Origin: Allium sativum
Lineage: Eukaryota; Streptophyta; Magnoliopsida; Asparagales; Amaryllidaceae
Length of the DNA: 64,000 nt
Direction: 5' to 3'
Assembly (NCBI GenBank): GCA_030737875.1
Contig: CM060920.1
Span: 479,972,861-480,036,860 of the forward strand
This document shows, piece after piece, positions 48,083 to 59,346 of this stretch; the first letter of the stretch is position 1, and each line of letters opens with the position of its first letter. The notes beneath the pieces are model-generated. The model was given only the letters and a program-made list of their open reading frames with translations, made no database searches and was not told the origin of the DNA. The translations under genes were made by a program, and so were the position numbers.

Positions 48083-48960
48083 TTGGATGCAATGAAAGAA
48101 GAAATAAAATCGTTACATGATAACAACACTTTTGATCGAGTGAAACTACAGAAGGAAAAGATGGCTTTGAAGAATCGTTGGATTTACATGCTGAATCAAG
48201 ACGAAAATGCAAGGATGCTTCAGTACAAAGCAAGACTTGTAGTATATGGATGCAACCAAATAAAGGGAATTGACTTTGAAGAGATATTTGCAACGGTTGT
48301 CAAGATGTCTTCCATCAGAGTTATTCCGGATCTTGCTGCTAGTTTGAATTTAGAAGTTGAGCAGTTAGACGTGAAGACCGCCTTTCTTCATGGTGACCTT
48401 GAAGAAGACATTTACATGGAACAATCAGAGGGCTTCAAAGTTGAGGGGAAGGAACAATATGTGTGCATGTTGAAGAAGAGTTTGTATGGTCTAAAACAAG
48501 CTCCAAGACAACGGTATCATAAATTTGACTCTTTTATGGGGAGCAAGGCTACAAAAAGGCATATAATGATCATTGTGTTTCTTGAAGAAATTTTCTAATG
48601 ATGATTTTATCATTTTGCTACTTTATGTTGATGATGAGCTTATGTAGGTCAAAATATAGATCGGATTGCTAGTTTGAAGCAACAGTTGAGCAAGACTTTC
48701 TTCATGAAGGAACTTGGTCGGCGAAGAACATTTTAGGAATGAGATTTATTCGGGATCACAAGGCTCGAAAATTATGGCTGTAACAGGAAGCATATATTCA
48801 GAGAGTGCTTAAAAGGTTTAATATAACGCCTCTGAGTACTCCAGTTGCTATGCATTTTAAGTTGAGTTCTCAACAGTGTCCTTCGACATCAGAAGATAAG
48901 GAAAATATGATGCATGTTCCTTATGCTTCCACCGTGGGTAGTTAGATATATGCAATGGTT
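48083..48960 (+). pseudogene. Copia reverse transcriptase (broken)
   Basis: Shows YKARLVVYG, EQLDVKTAFLHGDLEEDIYM and SLYGLKQAPRQ in one frame to about 48,530, then the catalytic YVDD at 48,624-48,635 in another frame. It would copy element RNA into DNA. Frameshifts around 48,540-48,600 and near 48,645 and in-frame stops (for example TAG at 48,940) make it inactive. Domain order gag-protease-integrase-RT places it in Ty1/copia, not gypsy. Confidence 0.9.
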
Positions 48961-49427
48961 TGAACTCGTCCTGACATAGCTCATGTTGTAGGTTTGGTTA
49001 GTAGATTTCTTTCTAATTCAGGTAAAGTGCATTGGAGTGCTGTGAAGTGGATTATGAGATACTTACAGGGTACTGCTGGTGTAAAGCTTTTTTTCGGGAG
49101 TGACAAGCTTTGTCTTGTTGGTTATTCAGATTCTGATATGGCAGGTAATATTGACTCGTGAAAATTTACTTTGGATTATTTGGTCACTTTTGCGGATGGA
49201 GCAGTGTCTTGGCAATCTAGGCTACAAAAATGTGTGGCTTTGTCAACTACTGAGTCGGAGTTTATTACAGTGAAAGAGGCATGTAAGGAGTTATTGTGGA
49301 TGAAGCAGTTTGTTCTCAGCTTGGATTTTCAAAAAAGAGGTATGTGTTGTATTGTGATAGTCAAAATGCAATCCATCATGCTAAGAATTTCACTTTTCAT
49401 GCAAAGTCGAAGCATATTGATGTGACA
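48961..49427 (+). pseudogene. Copia RNase H (truncated by insertion)
   Basis: TRPDIAH, then YSDSDMAG (about 49,123), SWQSRLQKCVALSTTESEF and KHID-like end motifs, with stops and shifts. It is cut at 49,427 by LTR F two or three codons before the usual C-terminal Y-H. The candidate target duplication is TGACA (49,423-49,427). The rest of copia, including the 3' LTR, should lie beyond the window. Confidence 0.88.
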
Positions 49428-50284
49428 TGTAACAACCCAAAAATTCAGAACTAAATTAAAATATTTAATTTGGCTATTTTAGTGGATTTTAAATATTTAA
49501 AATAAATTATTTTAAATAAATATATTTATTTTAATTATAAACAAGGCCTAAAATGGCGCGACAGTTTGAAAATTTGAATTCAAATTTTGACTGACTGTAC
49601 CGGGTGCAAAATGAAACTGATTTTAGTGAAACCAAAAATATTGAAATCTGTTTATGAATGTCTTTCTAACGAGTCTGAAAAATCAAAATTTCGTAGCGGG
49701 AACCAAAAGTTATGGCCAAATGAATTTTCAGAAAGGTCGCTATGGAGTTTATATAGCCCTTGAAAATAGCCATTTTGCAAACGACCTTCATTTTGGGAAA
49801 AACCACTTTTGTTGGATCCGGGATGTTAAATTATTTCTGGGTTTCAAATTCCATAATTTTTGAAGTTAATACATGAGCGTGGCAAAGGAAAATGTGTTTG
49901 GTTGATTACAGTCAAATTGGATCGACTAGAAAATGGCCATTTTTCAAACGGTCTCAGAATTCGACGAAACAAGTTTTGTTGGGACCGTATCATCAAAACA
50001 TAGCTAGATTTATTTTTCTGGAATTTTTGGGATCAGTTTGTGGCCCCGACAAATTGAAATGTACGTTCAAATCAAATATTGAATGTTTTATATTTTAATT
50101 TGAAGAAAAACTCATAGAAACAGTCGAATGGGCTTACGAAACATATTCCATTGAGTTCAGAATGAGGGTATTTAGCTAGGGGCAACAATTGTTGGGTTTG
50201 AATTGGAGTTCGTATGGACTGAGGGGTATCTTCTGAATTAAAGAAATTAAAATAAATATAAAATTCAATGGCCCAATCAGAATT

Positions 50285-50620
50285 TTCCTCCAAAACCCTC
50301 ATTACTTCCTGAAGCCGCCGCCTTCTCTCTAAAGAAAACCGATCGACGCGGATAATTGCTCCGAACTTCTCTCCTCTTTAACTATACCTCCAAACCACGA
50401 AATCGATCAATCCTTTAGAGAAATTTAGAGAGTATTGTGAGAGCTTCAGATCCATATGGGTAACATCATCTGTAGTGGAGCAATTTTCGCAAATCATCCC
50501 CATTTACAGTCGTCGTTCGCACCGCAGTTCCGCCGCCCAAAAGCCACCGAGTTCAACGTCATTGGCACCCCTAGGTGCGCCTCTCGTAGCTCGACAAAGT
50601 GGTAGGGGCTGATCGTCTTC
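50285..50620 (+). other. Leader block of LTR F
   Basis: A gene-leader-like segment with CT-rich stretches, GAAGCCGCCGCC and an ATGGGTAACATC start-like site at 50,456. It is non-homologous to the leaders of copy 1, A and E. I could not identify a convincing donor; GTGGTAGG near 50,600 is weak. Confidence 0.45.
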
Positions 50621-51469
50621 TAACTTCACAGTTTGAACAAAAAATCTAGCCCTACGAATCAACGGTTTTGTGTTTTCAATGGCCTGTGTTCTTTTGGGGA
50701 AGAAGCTATATAATTTAATGATTAACAACACTTTAAAAGCGCTGGGAATGTTGACTTTAGTATAAAAATCATATCTTTTTCGTTTGTTGTCGAAATCCAG
50801 TGAAGCAAGAGACAGTGGACTCGTGTGGACGTCCTTTACATTCTAGAAGAGACCGAATATTTTTCTGAGCCTTCTACAATTTTTGGAGGAGTGGAACCCA
50901 ATGTGAGATTTCTGAATTATAAATGACGTGGAATGACGATGTATAAATTATATGGTCGATATATGAGTTATATAAGCGTTGTACACCTCATGTATAAGCT
51001 TTGTATAAGTTGTATGTGCGATGTATAAGTTGTATGTGCGATGTATAAGTTATATATGCGTTGTAAAAATTATATATGCGCTGAATGGAATTGAAATGAA
51101 ATCGAAATATATTTATATACGTATATCTATATATATACATACACACACCCCTCGTCCACAGACCATGGACGATATATATTGGTTGTGATTGTTTGGATTC
51201 GGTTGGTGTGAAATTTTGTGAATATCATGAATGGTTGATTGGAAATGATTGATTGTGGTTGAAATCCCAATAGGATTAGTATATAGGAAAATTCGTCTGC
51301 GAACGAACTAGATATTGAAATCCCCATGGTCAAAAGCTGCGAGGCTTTAAGGTAGTGTGAGGAGCCGTACTAGGGACGGTGCCGGTTTTAACTACCCTGT
51401 CGTTATGCTGCCGATTTTTTTTGAAATATTTCTGTGGTTGATTTATATTCATGTATCGGAACATATTCA

Positions 51470-51870
51470 TGTGATGGAAATAAAATGGTTTAAACGATGA
51501 AAATAACATTTTTATCGAATGAATGAAATAAAATGGTTTGAACGATAAAAATAAATTTTTTATCGAATGAGTGAAATAAAATGGTTTGAATGATAAAAAT
51601 AACATTTTTATCGAATGAATGAAATAAAATGGTTTGAACGATAAAAATAACATTTTTATCAAATGAATGAAACAAAATGGTTTAAACGATAAAAATAACT
51701 TTTTTATCGAATGAATGAAATAAAATGGTTTGAACGAATAGAATGGTTAGAACGATAAAAATAACATTTCTATCGAATGAATGAAATAAAATGGTTTGAA
51801 TGATAAAAATAACATTTTTATCGAATGAATGAAATAGAATGGTTAGAATGATAAAAATAACATTTTATTG
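51470..51870. repeat. 48-bp tandem array, about 8 units (LTR F)
   Basis: Units contain AATGAATGAAATAAAATGG then TTTGAACGATAAAAATAAC then ATTTTTATCG. Each has a perfect inverted pair CGATAAAAA/TTTTTATCG. A 16-residue repeat ORF on the minus strand is a by-product. More diverged units continue to about 52,150. Confidence 0.9.
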
Positions 51871-52408
51871 TATGTACGAAGTATAGAAAAATATTCCTTT
51901 TTGAAATAAATTGTTTTACAAATAAAAATCACATTTTTGTAATATAAATGAATCGCTAAAAATCTTCATTTCTGAAATAAATTGCTTTAACAATAAAAAT
52001 CATATTTTTATCATCTATATGAAATATATAAATTAATCGTGTTTGAAATAAATTGTTTTGATAATAAAAATCATATTTTTACTATGTATATGAATTGTTA
52101 AAAATACTCATGTGTGGAAATAAATATCTGTTGGATAGAAATATCATTTTTATCACCTATATGAGTTGAAATGGTTTGGGAAATTGAAGAATAGATTATA
52201 TTTATATATATATATATAAAATAAATCGAATAACGAAGTTGCAGTTCGTATTTTGAAACCGTGATTTCAAACGATTATTGCGGGAGATCCGACCATCGGA
52301 TTTTCCCGATACCGAAACTAAAACACCCCACCTCCATTAAGGTCAATCACAAAGGGAATGTCTTAACTTTGGTGGAGTATTATAGGTAAAAGACACAGAA
52401 AATTTACA

Positions 52409-52443
<35 letters not shown>

Positions 52444-53475
52444 GCGGAAAATAAAACTAACTTTATTTCAAACGTGGATTATAACAAAACATTACAGCAA
52501 ACTGTTCAAACCAACTTTCAAATCATTACATCATAATTTCTGTCTTGATTATTATATAAAGAAGCAGAAGCATAAATAAAACTGCATAAATCCCCAAGTC
52601 TAGTGTGTCCAAAGCCGTAGCAAAAATAAGAGATTCCAAGCCGTACATCACAGAGTCTTCAAGCTTGGAAAGATGAACGGTCCAAATTTTGCTGAGCTAT
52701 TCCCTCCTTGGCTACCTGAGGGGGGGGGGAACGGAAGAAAAGAAGACGAAAGAAAAATGGGTCAGACATAAGTCTGAGTAAGTCTAGTGACTTTTCATTG
52801 TGTGAATAAGAAAAAGGTCATGATAGGAATAAACTGAAAATAGGACAGTACCAGAACAACAAACTAACATAAAACTATATAAGGCAGGATAAACCGAATA
52901 TACACCGCACTCGTGTTTAATTCTCTGCACCTACTTATATTTCTCCAACTAGCACCACGTGTTCTTGGTGAAATGATCCTCTTATATCGATCGGCTCCTA
53001 CTCGCATGCTTTTATCACGTGTGTCATTCGGCCCCCGCTTGACTGTAGATACCGGTGCTGGTCCACCACGGGGTGTAACAAATCCTACGGTGGCAACCCG
53101 ACACAATTCAAGATGCACAGTGTATGACTACTGATTCCCAGTGCCTGCATTTTCCACTCCGGAGTACGTGCACGCCCGTACTCCGTCGGAACCTACACTA
53201 AGGAACCACTGTCGATGTTTTTGACCGCTTATAATCAACCCAGTAATCGTGCCCCACCCTACCTAATTCAGGGTCCCATGATACATCTATGTGGATTACT
53301 GCTGAAATGGGTCCCCGTTACTAGGGTTTTCCAGCCAACATGTAAAATTGGTTAAGTTTCCAAATTTACCTAACCCTACCCATCAGTTTAGCTAACATGT
53401 TGAATTGGTTAAGTGTTTCCTTAATTGACTTAACCCTACCACTCTTGCCTTAGCTTTATTAGAGCACCAACCACT

Positions 53476-53557
53476 CACATTAGACAGGTGTTGTTGTGGT
53501 CACTGGATGTGCCGGTCGGTTCCAGGCAGTTTTACACCACAACTCAGTCTAACCTCG
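53476..53557 (-). other. Structured RNA module 2, copy (C minus, first)
   Basis: Outer TTAGAC/GTCTAA, inner GTTGTGGT/ACCACAAC, central GCC-T-GG...CCGGC on the sense strand. Confidence 0.66.
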
Positions 53558-53588
53558 GGTCCTTTTTGGGCTCAATGCACTAACCACC

Positions 53589-53670
53589 CACATTAGATAG
53601 GTATTGTTGTGATCACTGGATGTGCCGGTCGGTTCTGGGCAGTTTTACACCACAACTCAGTCTAACCTCA
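53589..53670 (-). other. Structured RNA module 2, copy (C minus, second)
   Basis: Inner stem GTTGTGAT against ACCACAAC (one G-U pair on the sense strand), with the conserved GTGCCGGTCGGTT centre. Confidence 0.64.
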
Positions 53671-54638
53671 GGTTAGGCATATTCGTCTTTTCTAAATTTA
53701 CATATTTATCCTTTTATGCTTAAATGTGAATTTGTCAACAATTTATTGTCATGGCCCACTTTCTTTCTAAATTAAATTCATTATTTTTGGTAAGTAAATT
53801 ATATCATTTCAATGCCATACCATTTACATGGTTATGAGCCAAATATGTTAATTACGTATAGTTTCAAGTTTTCCCCAACGTTACCCCCGTTGTACGTTCA
53901 CAAAGTTACATAGGATGTTAGGCTCGACATTTTTGCCTAACTAATAAACTAAGAAGGGGAAAAAGAGGAACTTGCAACATTCCAACATCATACAAAAATA
54001 TGGATCTAACTACAGATGTGTCACATGAACTTGGCATTATATACTTTTGATTATGAACTTGCAAACTAGATCTATACAACATGAGTCATAAAATAATAGT
54101 TTTACAAAGAACTACCAAAATCTAATTAGACATGTAGTGGTGAACTTGCATAGGGATTGAATCATGCTAATATTGATCTAACATAAAGGCATATGGTTCA
54201 GACATATAAAGTTGTAGATCTAAACATATAGGTTTACATAATCATGTTTTTAACCTATAAACTTGCATGTATTCATAACATGATAACATCACTTAGCTTG
54301 CATAAACATGGCATAATTTCTAATTGACATACAACATATAGATATAATCACTAAATTTGTAACACCCCGTATTTTCTGTGAATGGATAGGTAACAAATCA
54401 GAGGATAATTAATTTTTAAAATAAGAATCAAGGGAAATGGGTTGCACCATTGCGTTCGTCTCGGAATTCTGCTTGTAAACGAGTCCGAGTTTGCAAGAAT
54501 CGGAGTCCGTATGAGGGAGATATGACCCTCCGAAGTTTCAGAAATTTTCAGAATCAAAAACAGCTCGAAGTTCGAATTCAAAATTTGAATTCAAACCCAG
54601 AAGCGGGCTGTGCGGGAAATTTCCCGCCCAGGACCCAG

Positions 54639-54693
54639 GTTGACTGGGGAGTCGACTGGGCAGTCGACCTGGGGGTCGACCTCCCTGGTCGAA
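54639..54693. promoter_or_regulatory. 12-bp-phased GTCGAC array (C plus)
   Basis: GTTGAC at 54,639, GTCGAC at 54,651, 54,663 and 54,675, GTCGAA at 54,688. Spacing is 12, 12, 12, 13. It lies about 100 bp upstream of TATAAATA. Confidence 0.6.
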
Positions 54694-54793
54694 CCTGGTG
54701 CGTGTGTGTGTGCGATTTTGGGGGCTGTGATGTGTTTGGACGGACCTGATGAGTTCTAGGGTTAATCTGAGGGCCTAAATGAGTTCCTACACC

Positions 54794-54801
54794 TATAAAT
54801 A
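54794..54801 (+). promoter_or_regulatory. TATA box, family-C LTR
   Basis: CCTATAAATAC. Leader follows to the GC-type donor about 190 bp downstream. Confidence 0.6.
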
Positions 54802-55739
54802 CATCCTAAGACCTAACCTAATGGATAAAAAAACATTCTTACATCAAAATGTTGCTGGACTTCCTCTTGATCATGGTCGCCGCTCTCTAAGCAATTCTCT
54901 TAGCCTCCAAACTCAATCAAACTAGAGATTAAAGCTCCTACAACGATTCTACAACAAATTAAAGTTCTTTCTTTAACCACGGAAGGCAAGTGCAGTTATT
55001 TTCCGATATAAACTTTAATCATAATTGTGGCATGATTGTAAATCTGAATTTGAGATTGTGTATGTTCTATTCTGATCTATTTTATTTTGTATCTCTTCTT
55101 CTTTCTGTTCTATAGCCAGGCTACTACGAGCCTGCGCCAATCTCCTAAGAGATTAACGCACGAACGCTAAAATGTTTGGGAAAAATAATGAATGTGGCAT
55201 AATTGGACATGGCTATTCTGTGACTGATTTAAGAAAAAGGACATAGGTTGTAAACTAGATTTAGATCTATGCATATTCTGTGAATTGGAAGAAGAGGAAC
55301 CATGGTATGTTAACATGTGACTTGAGACATTGGACATAACGCATATTTTGAATTAAGATCTGTTATAACTAGATTGTTGGGCACATTGTTTATATAACAA
55401 TTCCTGACTTGAAAGAGGATATGACTTAGGTGTGAAGATCTATATTAAGGTTTGATAACTATCAAATGTGAATAACACCTAAGTAGGAGATTTTTGAATA
55501 TATGACATGCATTGAAATCGATGGCTATATTTGGTATAATTTATATGTGAATCTTTTGTACTAGGCAAGTTGAACTAAATTGGGACATGTAAATTATGAC
55601 CATAACCTGTGACATGTAAATTCAATGCAAACGTGGGGTATATGATCATAGTGTGAATCATGACAACTATTTAGGCATGCAAACTTGGGCCAAACTTATA
55701 ATTAGGCAAGATATGTTTGTGAAACTTTAAGGAATGATT

Positions 55740-56040
55740 AAATCTGTTATATTTGCCTAATTTTCTAGTTCTGCTATATTTGCCTAATCTGCTAGTTCTG
55801 TTATATTGCCTAATCTGCTAGTTCTGTTATATTGCTTAATCTGCTAGTTCTGCTCTACTGCCTAGTCTGCTAGATCTGTTCATCTGCCAAATCTGTCATC
55901 TGCTAAGTCTGCTGAAAATGCCAAATCTGTTATATGCTAAATCTGCTAAATTGCTTAATCTGCTAAATCCGTTAAGTCGCCTAATCTGTGAAATCTGTTA
56001 TCTGCTATATCTGTCGAGTTGATATAATTAGTCTGTTATT
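55740..56040. repeat. TCTG-rich degenerate repeat
   Basis: Many copies of CTGCTA, TCTGTTA and GCCTAATCTG with a loose 12-13 or 25-bp period. A second such stretch (TAATCTGTAACCGGTTAATC type) covers 56,480-56,730. Both are missing from the minus-strand family-C LTR, so the expansion is recent or lineage-specific. Confidence 0.75.
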
Positions 56041-56146
56041 GACATAATCTGAATTGGCTATAGTCATGAATAATTGGCATATATATTAGGCGTGGGTATA
56101 AATGGTAAATCTTTAATTAATTGGCCACAAAGATAAACATGGCTAA

Positions 56147-56232
56147 CTCGAGGTTAGAATGAGTTTGCGGCGTAATTCTGCCCGATACCGCTCGGCATAT
56201 TCCAGTGGCCGCAAACAATAGGTTCTAATGTG
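56147..56232 (+). other. Structured RNA module 2, copy a (C plus)
   Basis: Outer GGTTAGAA/TTCTAATG, inner GTTTGCGGC/GCCGCAAAC (9 bp perfect), centre GCC-C-GA...TCGGC. The inner stem has no sequence in common with element B's but occupies the same place. Confidence 0.72.
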
Positions 56233-56259
56233 GGAAGTTAGTCATAACATGCTTGAAAT

Positions 56260-56342
56260 CCGAGGTTAGACTCAGTTTGCGGCAGAAACCTGCCCGGAAC
56301 CAACCGGCCTAACCAGTAGCCGCAAGCTGTCAGTCTAATGTG
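56260..56342 (+). other. Structured RNA module 2, copy b (C plus)
   Basis: Outer TTAGACT/AGTCTAA, inner AGTTTGCGGC/GCCGCAAGCT (one G-U), centre TGCCCGGAACCAACCGGC. Confidence 0.72.
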
Positions 56343-57854
56343 AGAGGTCTGGGCATTAATATTTAATTAATGAAAATCTGAGATAAATATGATGTCTAAA
56401 ACGTGTTGGGTTGGTAAGGTTAAACCAATTGGACCAATGAATCTGATAAACCCGTTTCGTGAATCTGTAGGCCCAATACAAAGTTAGACAATCTGTAACC
56501 GGTTAATCTGTAATCGGTTAATCTGTAAGTCTGTTAATCTATAACCGGTTAATCTGAAAGTCTGTTAATCTGTAACCAGTTAATCTGTAAGCCTGTTAAT
56601 CCGAACATCTGATCCGTTAGTCTGAAAACCTGTTAACTTGATTGTCTGATCTGTGAACTTGTTGATCTAAACTCTGTATGTCTGAAACTTGTAAACAAGT
56701 TAATATGGAATCTGTTAGTCTGGGGACACAAGGTTAGGAGGGGAATTACTTGTGTCATCTGTTGTTTGGGACCCATATTAGTCAGTAACCCATTCTGGTA
56801 TCAAAACTTTGACCCAACAGTAGGTAGGGTCTGGGCACGCTTACTGAACTAATTATAAGCGGTTCATTCTGATAATGGCGAGGGGTGTTGATGGTGCGTT
56901 CCAACCGGGTCATGTGCATGCATGGATCCCGGTCTGCCTCTGAGGATGTAAGACGCCGTGACATCTGTAAATAGGTCTGTGCCAATTGGTTGTCACTTTA
57001 AGGAGTGATACACCCTACTGTGGGGCCGACACAGGGTATTTATGTATTAGGGAGCCGATCGCTTGGGGTAGGGTTTTTGGGTATGCTTAGTTCTGTCTGT
57101 TTCTGTTGGGTGGCAACACCTATTTTTTTCTGCATGGTACCGTCTGTTCGGGTGGTAAAGGCCCAATTACTAGTGTACACCCAATTCTACATTCTGTTTC
57201 CATAGGGATTAATCTGTTTCTGTTCGGGTGGTAAAGGCCCATCATCCGCATTCTGCTTCTGTCTGTTTCTGATCGGGTGGTAAAGGCCCATTATTAGCGT
57301 TCTGTTTCTGTGGAAATTATTATGTACCCGTTTCTGTTTCAGTTTAGACATTAGGGTGACACCTAATTCTATTATACTAGTATTAGTGCAGAGAAGTGTA
57401 AAGAAATAGCTTATGTCATTCTGTTCTTTTGTTATATCCGCTACACCTGTTACGGTTATCTCTCATCCAGTTTTATTTTCATGTCATGTTATTATTATCT
57501 GTTCATAACTGAAAATCACTGGACTTGCCAGACTTTTTGTCTGACCCTTGTTATTTCGCCTCCTTTCTTCCGTTTCCCCCCAAGTTTTGTAGAAGGGAAT
57601 ACTCTAGCTTGATCCAGATTTCTTCCGCTTGAAGTGCTTAAAGTATGGCTTGTCATCTTCGGTGGGGATTATGATTTTTAAACTATGCATTCTGAAGGCT
57701 TTTGTACAAGACTGATATTTTATACTTGAATTCTGATATTGTGATTGGAAGGGATGTAACCAAGCTTATTTCGGTTTCTGTTGTAATAAAGTTATAAATT
57801 TTTTTCAAGTACTGTTTTATCTGTCTTGTAAGTTTCTGTTCTGTTTACTAAAAT

Positions 57855-57907
57855 GCTCCACCAAAGTTAAGGCATTCCCTTTGTGAGTGACCTTAACGGA
57901 GGTGGGG
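57855..57907 (+). other. Terminal hairpin of family-C LTR
   Basis: CTCCACC-AAA-GTTAAGG ... CCTTAAC-GGA-GGTGGGG: two stacked stems separated by a 3-by-3 internal loop, ending 7 bases before the LTR terminus. The minus-strand copy keeps most pairs. Confidence 0.6.
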
Positions 57908-57919
57908 TGTTACAAAATT

Positions 57920-58780
57920 ATACAAGGTCGTAGATCTAAACAACTATGCATAATGGATCTGAACAATTAGGGATAAACGATGTGACTTAGCCTAAAACTT
58001 GTATGTATCATAATATCACCAAACGTATATATGATAATTTCATAACACTATAGGTTTATTCACCAATTTCCACATAACATGATAGGTTCGATAGACCACA
58101 ATAATTCATAGGCATATATGATAGAATAGACATGAATAAACACAAATCAGCATCACATACAACTTGATACAATTCTATTTTACAATTCATTACAAACCAT
58201 GTCTTTAATTCATTCACATATGAAAGATAACTACACTTACAAACAAAAAGAAATTCTTGAGTTCTGGGATCTGTATTCAGAAATTGAATTGCTCGCCTTT
58301 GACGTAGATCGTTGAATTTTCTTAGCTGAATTAGATTAGATTTAATTTTGACGTAGCTTCAATCTTGCCTTTGAGTTGAAAGAGATGACGCCTATTCTAG
58401 GTTCACCATTGATAGCATGGCGGCTCTTGGTATGAATATTTTTGATTTAGGGCTGAGAGTTAGGTTGCTTTTATAGAGGTTTAATTAATTTAGAGCCGTC
58501 AGTTTAACCCTAGAAGTAATCAAGACCATCCAGTCAAGATAGGATAACACCTCAGCCCTAATGACTCAGCAGGGAGTCAGAAATCTTCATCCTTTCAGAT
58601 ATGCCCGGGGGGTAGGTCGACCTCTAGGTCGACCCCCAGGTCGACCTGTAGGTAGGTCGACACTAGGGCCGACCTGGCCTGGGCGGGAATTTTTCCTGCC
58701 CTGCCCTCTTCTGTGTTTAAATTTGAATTTTGAATTTTTGAAACTTCCGAAGGCCATAACTTCTTCATACGAAGTCCAAT
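57920..58780 (-). mobile_element. Family-C LTR, minus strand, 5' part
   Basis: Continues 54,352 after the solo LTR. It carries a GC-type donor (58,368-58,367 on minus), TATAAAAG (58,475-58,468), a GTCGAC array (58,616-58,673) and the GAAACTTCCGAAGG U3 block. It stops at 58,780 where LTR G begins. About the first 150 bases of the LTR are missing and should lie beyond G and H. Confidence 0.83.
58616..58673. promoter_or_regulatory. GTCGAC array (C minus)
   Basis: GTCGAC at 58,616, 58,628, 58,640 and 58,656, GCCGAC at 58,668. Spacing is 12, 12, 16, 12. About 140 bp upstream of the minus-strand TATA. Confidence 0.58.
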
Positions 58781-59302
58781 TGTAGTAACCTGAAATTTCC
58801 GGTCCAATTTGAGCTGACCAAATAACGCAAGTCCAACCTAATTTGCACTGAAATCCAGAAAACTATTAGAAAGAATATAGAATGTGAGGAAAGATAAGAT
58901 AGAAACGAATTCCTCTGCCACCAAACGTGAATACGTTTGAAGAGATCAACTTATGCAATCTATTGGATATACTCTGTCAGACATTCTTCCATACAGGTCG
59001 TCCTGGGATTGGACAAACCGAAGGCACTGTTTAGTATATCCATCTTAGGCACTGTTATCTAAGATTTATACAACAGTCCTTGCGTTTTACTCCATCTTCA
59101 ATTATCTTTGGCATATATGATTCGCAATGCTTATGCCAATACAGAGTGGTTCTTCGGAAAATAATCCAACCGGTCTCTCCATATTAACAACGTTAAAATG
59201 GTCGAAAACTTCGATAGTCAGTGAGTTAACTATCAAAGAAAAACAGGTGTGCAAACAACGATATTATTTCCAAATGGAATTTGTATCGATCAATCATCAT
59301 TT

Positions 59303-59346
<44 letters not shown>

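Larger units (their letters stand above)
49428..52318 (+). mobile_element. LTR F (giant-LTR relative), 5' part
   Basis: Starts TGTAACAACCCAAAAATTC and follows element A's LTR in order: U3 with the two direct repeats (49,600-50,000), TATA-like AATATAAAATTC (about 50,252), gene-like leader (50,285-50,620), the CCACAGACCATGGAC hairpin motif, the GCCGTTATGCCGCC-like block (51,405), hairpin array, and GGGAGATCCGACC (52,282). It stops at the position equivalent to about 31,360 of A because another LTR begins. It is strongly diverged from A. The remainder is expected beyond the window. Confidence 0.83.
52319..54357 (-). mobile_element. Family-C LTR, minus strand, 3' part
   Basis: Starts TAAAACACCCCACCTCC (normally TGTAACACCCC) and is the reverse of the family-C LTR at 54,358-57,914: terminal CTCCACC...GGTGG hairpin, GCAGCGGAAAATAA, AAGTCTGACCC and two module-2 hairpins. 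The candidate target copy is GAAAC (52,314-52,318). It is interrupted at 54,358 by a plus-strand member of the same family and continues at 57,920. Confidence 0.87.
54358..57914 (+). mobile_element. Family-C solo LTR (3.56 kb)
   Basis: Starts TGTAACACCCCG, ends GGGGTGTTACA, and is flanked by identical AAATT (54,353-54,357 and 57,915-57,919), with no primer site or interior. It is therefore a solo LTR. It contains a GTCGAC array, TATAAATA (54,794), leader, a GC-type donor AAG|GCAAGT (54,986), TCTG-rich repeats (55,740-56,040; 56,480-56,730), two module-2 hairpins, repeated GGGTGGTAAAGGCCC (57,133; 57,224; 57,276) and a terminal hairpin (57,855-57,907). No coding gene. Confidence 0.95.
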
